Source: Anthostomella pinea (taxonomy: Eukaryota > Ascomycota > Sordariomycetes > Xylariales > Xylariaceae). Taken from it: a stretch of DNA of 64,000 nt. Below are positions 1 through 9,719 of this stretch, in pieces. Below the pieces are notes generated by a model. That model was not told the origin of the DNA. It saw only the letters and a program-made list of their open reading frames with translations, and did no database searches. Both the position numbers and the translations under genes were made by a program. The stretch lies in contig CAUWAG010000007.1 of assembly GCA_963556695.1 (NCBI GenBank), positions 2,728,001 to 2,792,000 of the forward strand, in the 5' to 3' direction. Every line of letters starts with the position of its first letter. Position 1 is the stretch's first letter.

Positions 1-1668
1 AATCTCTGAAAAATAGTGAGACAGTAGATCGGCGTGGTCATGCAGAAATTCGTTCTGTTCTGCAATATGAGGAGCTTTGGGGGCAGCCGAGTACAGTCTC
101 TCGAGCTTTGATAGGAGTTGGAGTATAGTTTTAGCCGGTTTGGTCTTTGCGTCGTCGTCGAAACTGAGAGGTCGCCATTGCCATCCACCTTTGAACCCAG
201 TCCAGGCGGTATTTCTCATCAGCTTACACATCTCCCTAAGTGGTTCCTGATCGAGGTGTATGGCGATGAGGTCGTCAGCAGCCGGGCCTGTGAAGATCTC
301 AGCTTCTTTGTTGTTGGGACGATGCATGGTTCTGAAACGCTGAACATCCGCCCCAAAGCTTTCCTCGGCGGACAGCTCAATATCGGCGTAACTTTCGTCG
401 CCCGTCTCGATATCATCCATTTCCTCCACGCCAGTATCATCAAACTGGCTCCCCTCATCATCGGCGTTCCTTTCCACATTTTGGTTTGAGCCTTGATTCG
501 AGCCTTGGTCTGAATTTCGGTTCAAATGATCCTCTGCGTCCTCTTGATCATCTCCATGTTGGCTGCGATCTTGCTGGTTGTCCGTCGTATGGAGGACATC
601 CTCCTCATCCACGCTTGCTCCGGCCTCGACACCTGATACAGTGGCCAGTTGTGGCCCTGGGCTTTCTCCTGGCGCCCGCCGCTTCTCGTTTTGGCGCGTT
701 CGTGACCGCGTACCCTCCAAAGAGTCAGTAACGGCATGTTCCTCTGGCCGCTGTGGTTGTTCTGGCGGTTGTGGTATGTCCCACACATCTACTCCATCCT
801 GATCATAGCCGCTACCTGTTTTCGGCCCTAGGATTGTGTGATTGTGTGACTGTTGGTCAAAGGTTAACTGTACTCGATCGCTTCCTGACTCTGATTGGAC
901 ATCGTCCTCCTCGTCCACCATATCCTTTACGAAAAGGGATGACTCGGGGGAAATAGGTGGTTCGCGTTCATGAGCAGCTTCTTCGGCCAAACCACTGAGC
1001 AATGCATTGTTTTGCTGCCAATCGAACTGTCCCACGCCGTTCGCTAGGTCTGGGATCGGTGTTTCGGCGACTGTACCACGATCGCCCTGTTGTGGTATCT
1101 CGTCTTGGTTCTCGGGCTGGATCCTAGCCTCTGCCTCATCCTCGTCTTCCGGGTTCAGCTCGCCCAGCAGTTGATGGGTTGGAGTTTCAGGCGTTTCGTC
1201 TTTCCAGCGGGTCTTGTCGTCAAGTGGTTGATGTAGTGCAGCGTTCAGTCTGTTAATCAGGCCTGCAGGTACTTCATCTCCGGTAGTCGAGCCTGATGCG
1301 CTCCCGCCACCAGAGGTTGTGTCCGTGGCAACCAGGGCGGCGTGAGTAGAGACTGTAGAGACCGGTGTCGGGTAAGGGCGCGCTCCTCGTGGGTTTCCCC
1401 AACTATCCCGAACCTTTCGCTTCTTAAGAGGGCCGGGATAGAAAATGAGGTCGGGAGTTGCGGAAGGTCGCTTCAAGCTTGATTGATAGCTGGTTGTATC
1501 CACTGGCGGCAAGAATTGAGCGGACGGGCGTTTCGATGGCGACCTGCTCGCGGCTTTGGCGGGAATACCCTCTTCATCCTCGCTGGAACTCTCGGAATCG
1601 GACTGGTTGTCGTGGAGATGGGTGAGCTCGTTGCCTGGACCTCGAGGCCCACTTCGAGTGTGCGCCAT
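1..1668 (-). CDS. Acidic, probably nuclear protein of unknown function (3' end outside window)
   Basis: An uninterrupted frame reads from the ATG at 1668 to the window edge, giving 556 residues without a stop or any need for an intron. Residues 1-450 are low-complexity: rich in Glu, Asp, Ser, Gln and Pro, with a basic cluster LKKRKV at 81-86 that would serve as a nuclear localisation signal. From about residue 455 the composition becomes mixed and fold-like, with a GGWQWRPLSFDDD motif and helices predicted by eye, so a folded domain probably begins there and continues outside the window. The ATG lies in a reasonable context and is the first Met of the frame. It is divergent from the tyrosyl-tRNA synthetase gene, sharing about 600 bp of upstream DNA. 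I do not recognise the family; a chromatin or DNA-repair role would be a guess from the acidic, NLS-bearing layout only. Confidence 0.82.
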   Translation of the reverse strand, partial: MAHTRSGPRGPGNELTHLHDNQSDSESSSEDEEGIPAKAASRSPSKRPSAQFLPPVDTTSYQSSLKRPSATPDLIFYPGPLKKRKVRDSWGNPRGARPYPTPVSTVSTHAALVATDTTSGGGSASGSTTGDEVPAGLINRLNAALHQPLDDKTRWKDETPETPTHQLLGELNPEDEDEAEARIQPENQDEIPQQGDRGTVAETPIPDLANGVGQFDWQQNNALLSGLAEEAAHEREPPISPESSLFVKDMVDEEDDVQSESGSDRVQLTFDQQSHNHTILGPKTGSGYDQDGVDVWDIPQPPEQPQRPEEHAVTDSLEGTRSRTRQNEKRRAPGESPGPQLATVSGVEAGASVDEEDVLHTTDNQQDRSQHGDDQEDAEDHLNRNSDQGSNQGSNQNVERNADDEGSQFDDTGVEEMDDIETGDESYADIELSAEESFGADVQRFRTMHRPNNKEAEIFTGPAADDLIAIHLDQEPLREMCKLMRNTAWTGFKGGWQWRPLSFDDDAKTKPAKTILQLLSKLERLYSAAPKAPHIAEQNEFLHDHADLLSHYFSEI

Positions 1669-2272
1669 GACGGATCTCTAATCTTTGGAAGCTGGCAGTT
1701 GGAGATCGGGGCAACACCAATTGAGGGAGGGGAGGAATGCAGCGGGATTGCAGGTATCAGTCAAGACACAGAGACCGAGGTGATTCTCGGTTGAGTCAAC
1801 ACCAAAGACACGACTCGCTAGGACTCGAGAATAGCGGGATTGATGAACCCTTCCATTTCATCAAGCTCATAGCTACTCCCTAACGGGATCATCGTGTCTA
1901 CCTTATCAGCCTTATCTAGCAAGGGCAGCTGCAGGGGTCCGACTCCACGCTAGAGACTTTTGGATGAAACCCCGAAGGAAGGTGCAAGCTACTGGCTCGT
2001 GCACGTGTCCCTCGTCAATCTACCCCTCCACATCCATGTAGGTACTTGGTACCTACACTTTCTGATCGCGGGGCATTTGCTGGTCTCTGTATTTTCCTTC
2101 TTGCCGTGACTCACCAGCATTGTCAACTTTCCGTTGAAGGAGTTGTATGTGCAGTCAAGTAGAACCTCGAGACTTCGCGGCGCCTCAGGTCTGGTCAATC
2201 ATTATACTCCCATCTTTTCTTTCTGACTTCCTCCGGCCGACCACCAATTGACGCACGACGACAGACTGCGAC
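1669..2272. promoter_or_regulatory. Shared divergent promoter region, unknown protein / tyrosyl-tRNA synthetase
   Basis: These 604 bp separate two divergent genes and must hold both promoters. It contains a perfect TGACTCA at 2107-2113 and a perfect inverted repeat with 9-bp arms and a TTG spacer at 2037-2057. A CT-rich stretch (about 2210-2235) just before the synthetase ATG looks like a fungal 5' leader. No open frame here is convincing. Confidence 0.6.
2107..2113. promoter_or_regulatory. TGACTCA, Cpc1/Gcn4-type site upstream of TyrRS
   Basis: The heptamer matches the consensus of the bZIP cross-pathway control factor (Gcn4/Cpc1/CpcA) exactly and lies 160 bp before the tyrosyl-tRNA synthetase ATG. 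Aminoacyl-tRNA synthetase genes are known targets of this regulon in fungi. That it works here is inference, since the site is short and occurs by chance. Confidence 0.5.
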
Positions 2273-3950
2273 ATGGCGAACATGACTGCGCCGGAGAGGC
2301 TTGCCCTGATCCAGGTGAACCTCGCCGAGTTCATCAACCCGGAGATAGTACAAAAAGCCTTGGACGAAGGACGGAATCCAAAGGTCTACTGGGGTCAGCA
2401 GCTTCCGCGTCACTCTGACCCATCCCGTCAGTGCCACGAGCCGCCCACAGAATGCTAACTGCGCTGCCTTCCTCAGGAACCGCCACGACTGGCCGGCCTC
2501 ACACTGGATACTTCCCTGCCGCTATCAAGATCGCGCAATTGCTTGCCGCTGGTTGCGAGGTTACCATATTACTTGCCGATATCCATGCCTTCCTCGATAA
2601 CCTGAAGGCCCCGATCGAGCTCGTCGAACAGCGAGTCGCATACTACCGCTTCATCATACGCTCTATCCTCGAAGCAGTGGGCGTGTCACTGGACAAACTC
2701 AAGTTTGTTACCGGCAGCTCGTACCAAAAAAGCCCTGAATATATCATGGATATCTACAAACTGACTTCGCTGATCTCCGAACACGATGCGAAGAGGGCCG
2801 GCGCCGAGATTGTTAAGCAGTCGGACAATGCCCCCTTGAGTGGTCTCCTCTACCCAATTCTTCAAGTGCTGGATGAACAGTACTTGGACGTCGATGCTCA
2901 ACTCGGAGGTTAGCAGATCTCGTCTGTCTTTTCTGAACAAAACTTGGCTAATTTCGAGTAGGTGTGGATCAGAGAAAGCTATTCATTGCTGCGAAAGAAT
3001 GGCTCCCCAAGATTGGATACAAAGAGGTATGTACACTGAACACTCAGAAGTCTCCGTACACCCCGTTATCAAGGTCTTTGAATGTTCGGGGGTATTCTTG
3101 ATCTGTGGAATAAGCACTCTGGAATAAGTGATCAAGCATCGCTCATGGAAACAGAACTGCCCATTCCAGGATGTTTATTCCACTATCTGTATCCCGGCGG
3201 GAGAGAAGTCTTGAGTGCACAAATAAAGACTTATGAGGGGTGACTGTACCATCCGCTCGTGGGTCTGCCCGCTGGTAGAGCACCGTAGCTGACCCCTTTA
3301 GCGCGCCCACCTGATCAATGGTATGGTTCCAGGTCTCAATGGAGGCAAGATGAGTTCGAGCGATCTAGGTATGAGGCTCTGCGCACGATTTCCTCATGAA
3401 CTCACTGACCACGAACAGACAGCAAGATTGACCTTCTTGATCCGCCCGAATCTGTCACCAAGAAGATACGTAAAGCCGTCGCTGTCCCCAAGGTCACGGA
3501 AGACAACGGTCTTCTCTCATTCGTCGAATTCGTGCTACTCCCTGCCGCGGCGCTGAACGGCCGTCGAGAGTTTGTGGTTGGCCGTACCCGAGATGAACTG
3601 GAGCCATTAGTGTACTCCAGTATCGACAAAATACATGAGGATTACAAGAACGATGTCGTATGTTTGCATATTCCTATTGAAAGGCTTCTTAGGAGATATT
3701 GACAGACATTTAGTTGACTCCCCAACTACTGAAACCTGCAGTATCGCAGGCCCTCAACAAGCTACTGGCTCCGATCCAGACCAAGTACCAGGAATCCAAG
3801 GAGTGGCAGGAGATCACCCTGAAGGCTTACCCACCTGTTGAGAAGCCGAAGAAGGAAAAGAAGGTGAAGAATAAAGGCACTGGCTACCCTGGAAGTAAGG
3901 ATCAGCCTATATCTGACCGGACGAAACCCGAGCCCAGCGAGGCGGCGTGA
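2273..3950 (+). CDS. TYS1: Cytoplasmic tyrosyl-tRNA synthetase (TYS1 type)
   Basis: Charges tRNA-Tyr with tyrosine in the cytosol; class I synthetase of the eukaryotic/archaeal TyrRS type. I join exons 2273-2393, 2477-2908, 2962-3026, 3302-3368, 3419-3657 and 3714-3950, which gives 386 residues, close to the yeast length. The HIGH-equivalent PHTG is at residues 48-51 inside [13 protein letters not shown]; fungal homologues I know read APTGRPH, so Pro to Thr is a small local difference. The KMSKS-equivalent KMSSS is at 222-226. Conserved blocks [30 protein letters not shown] and [18 protein letters not shown] run across the exon joins. The C-terminus ends in a lysine-rich tail ([12 protein letters not shown]), as in yeast. 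All introns are GT-AG; the first has a GCTAACT branch sequence. Intron 3 (3027-3301) is unusually long at 275 bp. A TGACTCA lies upstream. Confidence 0.97.
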
Positions 3951-4463
3951 TTCGTGGGCTTGTCTAGTTATACGGCCGAATGATTAAATGATAGGAGTGT
4001 AGGAAGCGTGTGACCTGTTACCAGTCATACCTTTGACATGATTGAAGATAATACCCACCCTTGCTTGCCTGGAGCATTGTAGTCAATGGTGGTATTTGGT
4101 GAGAAGCAATGAAGAGATGCATTGTGAACAACATAGAACAAGTACAATAACGGTGTTGTCCAAAAAGGAGAATTATGATTGATGTGCCCAAATGCCAGCT
4201 TACATGAAAAGGTCACAGCAACTGTCAATCAAGTACTGTCAATCAAGTCCATCTTGTACCCCTGCGCCAGCTGCCCACTGAAGGCCGCGCTATGACACCC
4301 TAATGAGCTACTGCAGGTACTGACCGGCGTATCATATTCCATCATAAGGTACCGTTACTCACACAACATCAACCTTTGCATCTGTTTTCGCCCCGAGCTC
4401 TTTCGTGATTCTATCCCAGGCGACTTGACTGGAACCACCGACACCAGTGCAACTTGTCTCAAG
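3951..4463. other. Intergenic region between TyrRS and the PP2A activator
   Basis: This holds the 3' end of the synthetase transcript and the promoter of the next gene. A 14-bp unit ACTGTCAATCAAGT is perfectly duplicated in tandem at 4221-4234 and 4235-4248, about 220 bp before the next ATG. No gene is seen. Confidence 0.6.
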
Positions 4464-5846
4464 ATGGCTACTCCAACCCCCGGGAGTTCGTTTCCCGTCC
4501 TGGAGACGCTGGACCCGGCAACATCCCACACCTTCATCAAGCCCAGCAAACAGATCAACGACGGGCCGGACGTGTCCCAGTTCCTCACGTCGAGGGCGTA
4601 CCGGGACATCGGCACCTTCGCCATGCAGCTGAACCGGGCCATGTGCCCGCGCAAGTCCAAGGGTGACGACAAGAAGGACAAGTTCCAGACCTTCCAGCTC
4701 GGCTCCGAGTACGAGACCCGGCCGGCCGAGTCGGCGCGCCGCCTCCAGGACATGCTGGCGCGGATCGCGTCATACATCGACGAGGCGCCGCCGGACACGG
4801 GGCCCAGGCGCTTCGGGAACGTCAGCTTCCGCACGTGGCATCAGCTGCTGGAGCAGAGGGTTGCGGGGCTGCTGCGCGAGTTCCTGCCCGCCTCCGTGTT
4901 GGATTTCGGTGCGCATGGTAGCGCGGGCGGCGTCTCTGCCGAGGATGAGCTCACGGCCTATCTGCTCGGCGCGTTCGGCAGTGCACAGAGACTGGACTAC
5001 GGGACAGGGCACGAGCTGAGCTTCCTGGCGTTCCTGGGTTGTCTGTGGAAGCTGGGCGCCTTCAAGGACGGCAAGCCACACGGCGACATCGAGCGCAACA
5101 TCGTGCTGGGGGTCTTCGAGCCCTACCTGCGCGTCGTGCGGCGGCTGATCCTGACGTACACGCTCGAGCCGGCCGGGTCCCACGGCGTCTGGGGGCTGGA
5201 CGACCACTCGTTCCAGCCGTACATCTATGGGTCTGCGCAGCTCACGCGCGCCATCGCGGACGAGGAGCCGATGCCGCTCGAGGGCTCGCTGTTCCGCGCC
5301 CCGAAGCCCGCGACTATCGTCAAGGCTGAGTATGTCGACGAGGAGCGCAAGCGGAATATGTACTTCTCGGCTGTCGGCTTCATCAACGATGTCAAGAAGG
5401 GCCCCTTTTGGGAGCACAGTCCGATACTCTTCGACATATCTGGGATCAGGGACGGCTGGGGCAAGATCAACAAGGTAATTTTCTCACAACTTTTTCCGCG
5501 TAAAATGTGTATCAGAAATTTGTCTGGCTAACTGCTTCATCAGGGCATGATCAAGATGTTCAACGCCGAGGTTCTCTCTAAATTCCCCGTGGTGCAGCAC
5601 TTCCCCTTCGGCTCCCTGTTCTCCTGGGACCAGGACCCGGACGCCGCCCCTCCTCAGCAATCCGTGCACATGGCGAACCAGCCACCCATGGGCGCCTCGT
5701 CTATGCCGCCGCCACCACCAACCGGAGGTGTCGCCGGGACTTATGCTCCGTGGGCCAAGGCGACGGGTATGCCTGCGCCTGGTGCGGGTGTTCCATCCTC
5801 ACGAGCACCCTGGGGTCCGAACCACCCTGTTCCTAGACCGTCGTAA
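4464..5846 (+). CDS. RRD1: Serine/threonine-protein phosphatase 2A activator (PTPA/Rrd family)
   Basis: Peptidyl-prolyl isomerase of the PTPA family that activates PP2A and PP2A-like catalytic subunits in cytosol and nucleus. Exons 4464-5474 and 5544-5846 give 437 residues; the 69-bp intron has GTAATT at its start and CAG at its end. I chose the ATG at 4464 (context CAAGATGGC) over one 13 codons earlier. The PTPA domain spans about residues 23-365. Conserved blocks are [12 protein letters not shown] (about 175-186), which forms part of the substrate/ATP cleft, and [20 protein letters not shown] (about 241-260). The C-terminal tail (about 366-437) is low-complexity, rich in Pro, Ala and Gly, and ends [13 protein letters not shown]; such proline-rich tails are typical of filamentous-fungal Rrd1 and absent from yeast proteins. 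RRD1 rather than RRD2 is inferred from this tail. Coding GC is high in the first exon. Confidence 0.96.
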
Positions 5847-7172
5847 CCGCAGCCTGGCACGGCGGGTAGTGCTTCTGGACTCACGCAGGCGCCTTGGGCT
5901 CGGTCGAGTGATAGGCCGCGTGGATGATGATGATGATATAAGCAGCTGACGAACTCACGCCCATCGCGTTTCCCTGAGAGTATAGGACGAACAGGTTGGG
6001 AAGGGCGTGCCCTGCGAGTTCGGCTAACATTGGGATCGACAACCAATGCCTCGTGAGGGGTGCAATGAACTTCGTTATGCTGGAGAGCATAATACGAGAG
6101 GAGTAGACAGTCCATAATGGCTGTCTAAGTACGATGTTCCAGCACAGATGCCATACGGGTACTCTTGCTCCATCCGATCAGTATTATCGCCCAGCAGGAA
6201 TGCACGCGGGGAGTACACCGGATGAAGAGATATTGTGCTCGAGTAGCTGGGGATTATGCAAATAGGATCTGTGCTTCCTTCTATTACTCGTCTCTGGTTA
6301 TCAGCCCCTGCGGCAACTTCGCCAACTCACCGCCAGATAGTCACGCGACAGTAGATACGTAGCTCTAGTCAAGTTAGCTAAGCCTACTTATACCTAAGGT
6401 CAACCGAGGTGAAAAGGAGTACATTTCCAAGTTAATGTGAGGTCGAGTACAAATACGAATTCCAATATCAGGTTGAAGCCGTGGTCGTCTCTATGGGCCT
6501 GGAAAGAGACGAATCCTACTAGTACAGCAGCATCATATTTCTGCGCGTGCATGACAAGGCAAGAGAGTCCAATTCCGTCCCTTTCTTAGTGAAGACTGTC
6601 CTTGGTGGTTTGGGGGTGTTGCGAGATTCGATTCAGTCAATGCAAGCTTGTTACTCATCAGCCATTAAAGGCTGCTGAGAGTTGGGCATTGACGGACAAC
6701 GCCGTGAATCTCAGTCCATGGATCTCATATGCCAGATAGTCCCCCAAGGCTGTGACTTCTCTCTCTCCCCCTCAGTCGTACCAGACATGTTCGAAGCAAG
6801 TTGTCGGGCTCACCAACCAGACGGACCAACGCTCGGGCCACTGGCCTGCTCCAAGAAGGAACGACTCGGACTAGCGCCATAAGAGGCGGGACCATTAACC
6901 TTTATTAGTAGGTCGGGGAACAATTCAATTCTATTCCTCGAGACGGGTATCTTCTCAAACCACAAACTTTATGGGAATATCCTCCAGCACGCCAGTAAAC
7001 CGCAAAAATTACCCAGCGAAAGACGGAAGATGTCGTCGATGTATTCCCAACGCGCGTCTCCTACGCCTCCGTCCGTCTGTCCAACCGAATCCAACGATCC
7101 TGCGCCAAATCGGGTTCCATCATGCTGGTTGCGCGATCTCGAGAGCAGGGTGTCGTCGCATCGTGGCTGTTT
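5847..7172. other. Convergent intergenic region with no gene seen
   Basis: Between two convergent genes. It holds a short GATGAT tract at about 5921-5935 and otherwise unremarkable sequence. Open frames here are short and show no family motif. Confidence 0.5.
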
Positions 7173-8047
7173 TTAGGCGGCCGCAGCGGGAGCAGGCTTG
7201 ATCTCCTCCACAGGCTTCGTCTCGGCGGCCGGGGCGGGAGTAGGCTTGACCTCCTCTACGGGCTTCGTCTCGGTGGCCGGAGCGGGAGCGGCTGCAGGAG
7301 CAGGCTCAGCCTTCGCGGGCTCGGTGGTGAGGCCAGCTATATCACTTGATGTTAGCGAGTGCAACGGATATCGAAGTCTCGAGTGCGAAGGTGCTACCAT
7401 GACCAAGTGATTTTGAGCAGACTCCTTTCCGTTCGCACCAACATGTAAACAAGGTTGAAGGGGTTCAGGCAGGAACTTACGAGCCGGAACGGGATCGGCT
7501 GGCTTGACGGTCTCTTCGATCTTCGGGGGCGCTACTGCGGCAGGAGCCTCGGCGGTGGCAGCCGGCGCAGCTATTCACGAATCAGTATTCTGCCCTTGCG
7601 AGTTCCAATCATGACACAATCAACTGATTGTATTGGGAGCTTGGTGGGGTGACTCACCTGGCGCAGCCGGATCGGTCTTCGGGGCATCAGCAGCTGCAGC
7701 AGTAGCAGGTGCCGCAGCAGCGGCGGTGGTGGAAGCTTCGGCCTTTGCGTCGGCAGGCTCATCCTCCTTCTTCGCCTTCTTCTTGCCGAAGACAGCCTTT
7801 AGCTTGCCCTTCAAGTTGTCAAGAGCTCCTAGTGCTGTGGTTTGATGATGGTGTCAGCATGGTGTCCCTTGAGTGAGAACAACGGGGGCGGCGCAGGCCA
7901 AGCCTCATCCTCCCTTGATCTCTCGAGGGAGCATCTTCGGCCTGACAGTTGCAATGACCACTGGTATCGTCACTGCCACGGAGGCCACTTCATAGGAAGA
8001 TGTAGGGGATAGAGCAGAAAAGAGGTCTACTTACGGATGCCGGGCAT
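7173..8047 (-). CDS. Small Ala/Pro/Lys-rich protein, four exons
   Basis: Spliced from 8047-8035 (only 13 bp, MPGI plus one base), 7834-7658, 7570-7481 and 7336-7173, giving 147 residues. All joins are GT-AG and the phases agree (1,1,1). The start MPGIPLGALDNLKGKLKAVFGKKKAKKEDE is an amphipathic, strongly basic segment; the rest is Ala/Pro/Thr/Glu-rich and looks disordered. Exon 4 carries an internal repeat: ETKPVEEVKPTPAPA followed by ETKPVEEIKPAPAAA. No catalytic motif is present. Proteins of this make-up (basic helix plus AP-rich tail) occur widely in Pezizomycotina without known function. Exons are GC-rich and introns are not, which supports the model. The first exon is the least certain part, but its 5' splice site GTAAGT is strong and it restores an ATG directly in frame. 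Confidence 0.72.
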
Positions 8048-8999
8048 GGTTGTGGTAGTGAGTGGGCGAAGATGGGTAAAGAGCTGTGCTTGGGTAGAGA
8101 AGCTGGAGGAGATGTAAGACGCAGATGTGACGATGTTCGAGGATGACAAGACGAGTCTTGGTCTGTCAGCCGGAAAGTTGGAGGGCGGTTCGTGAGGAGG
8201 ACTCACGGGAGAGAGGAAATTGGGGAATTGATATCTCCAGAAAATGGACCAACGGCAGGGCGCCCGCTAAAGCACCCCTGACAGCATCCCTGACATACTA
8301 ATTTCTTAGCGCCCGGCTACTAGTGCAGGGAGCTCGGGCCTTGTGTCCTTTCAAGTTTCAAAGCCGGCGACACTCGGCCGGCAATAGCTTTATCAACACC
8401 ATTCATTCTCTCTCAGTCCGTCGACGCAAAGATCGCTACGAACATGGCCGTCTGTCTGGAATTCATGCTGTACCAATGATACTCTCATCATCATCATGGA
8501 GGACTCGGATTACGGTACGCAATGTGCCAATTTCGGTCGTAATGCAGGACGACGTCAGCCTATGCCCTTTTATCCGTGAGGCGTCAGCAATGTTGGCACG
8601 TTTCGTGGCGTGCGAGCAGGGGTTGCTGCATCAACGCAAACGATACTAGATAGATAATGGCGTGCATGATCACCAACCCTATCAATGATAACTAATCGAC
8701 TCTCTAGCTGCCCTCTAGCGAGTCACCATTGGAACTTTACGACACCGCCAATCTTGTCTGTCTGTGTCAGACAAGCCGAGTGTTATATTACCACGGCTGC
8801 CCCGCCCCTTGAAAGTCAGAGACTGGACGGCTGGGAGGGATGCACTTCACTTTGCCTCCATCGCTACTTCATGTCCCTCGATAAGCCCGTCAGCTGGGTG
8901 TGGTGTGTCTGTGAAATGCTGACTGACACGTCTTCCCATCTCTTCCTAGGCACTAGCAACGGGTGCAACTTTTCATCGTGTCGGGTCCGCCACAATTAC

Positions 9000-9037
9000 G
9001 CTACATATGCTACATATGTAGCATACATGTATGTAGC
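9000..9037. repeat. Imperfect 38-bp palindrome
   Basis: The core GCTACATATGTAGC (9009-9022) is a perfect palindrome, and the flanks repeat GCTACATA on the left and TATGTAGC on the right, so the whole stretch can fold back on itself. Confidence 0.8.
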
Positions 9038-9076
9038 TTGTCAAGCGGTGTCCGGAGACACAGGTGACAAGCCGGA

Positions 9077-9146
9077 CCATCGTACTCCATGTTTCCACGA
9101 GAAATTCCCCGGTACGATCAATAGTGGCGTACGGGGAGTACGATGG
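9077..9146. repeat. Nested inverted repeat
   Basis: Outer arms CCATCGTACTCC (9077-9088) and GGAGTACGATGG (9135-9146) are exact complements. Inside them CCCCGGTACG and CGTACGGGG form a second, nearly perfect pair around an 11-bp loop. Confidence 0.8.
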
Positions 9147-9719
9147 CTCAGAGGCAACAACGAGCCCACGTCGTAGGTATCACCAAGATGTCGGCTTTTG
9201 GTAGAAACTTCTGATCTGACGATGTCGAGCAATGGGCCCAATCAGCTTGAGGTGTTTGGTACGAGCCCGCAGCTGCGCCGTACCGAGACCGGGTTCGCGA
9301 ACAGTCATCGTCTGCGGTCCCGGCGGTCCGAAATGCTCGGGCGACAGTCGTCCGAAGAGACCGGCCCACGATGCAGTCAGAGCTTAGAGGTCAGACACAT
9401 AAAAACTCAATTGGAAGCAGGCCTTCCACTGTAGAAACGAAACGGTGCTGTGTTTGCCTCGGAATCAGACAAATTGTGTTTGCATCCATCGTCAGGGGCA
9501 AGAAAACTGCCATATCAGCGAATTCTGCCCCGCCACCGACCTTGCTGCTGTCCAACGGCTGACGAGAGACGACGAGATACGATACGGTACCTCAGGACTC
9601 GCGGTCTGATCTCACAAAACTTTCCCAGTGCATACTTCGGCGCACTCTCTCTGCGCCTCACCGCCAATACTTCTCTCCTTTCAACCTCTCACACGACTCC
9701 CGCGATTGCTACCACCAAC

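Larger units (their letters stand above)
8048..9719. other. Divergent intergenic region with palindromes
   Basis: Between the Ala/Pro-rich gene and the histidine phosphatase gene. It contains an imperfect 38-bp palindrome at 9000-9037 and a nested inverted repeat at 9077-9146. Frames at 8323-8649 and 8685-9176 are open but have no recognisable motif. A CT-rich leader precedes 9720. Confidence 0.5.

Noticed and set aside
4770..5417. 215-residue antisense frame in the PP2A activator gene
   Set aside because: It lies wholly under the conserved PTPA exon; GC-rich third positions create antisense open frames. It has no family motif.
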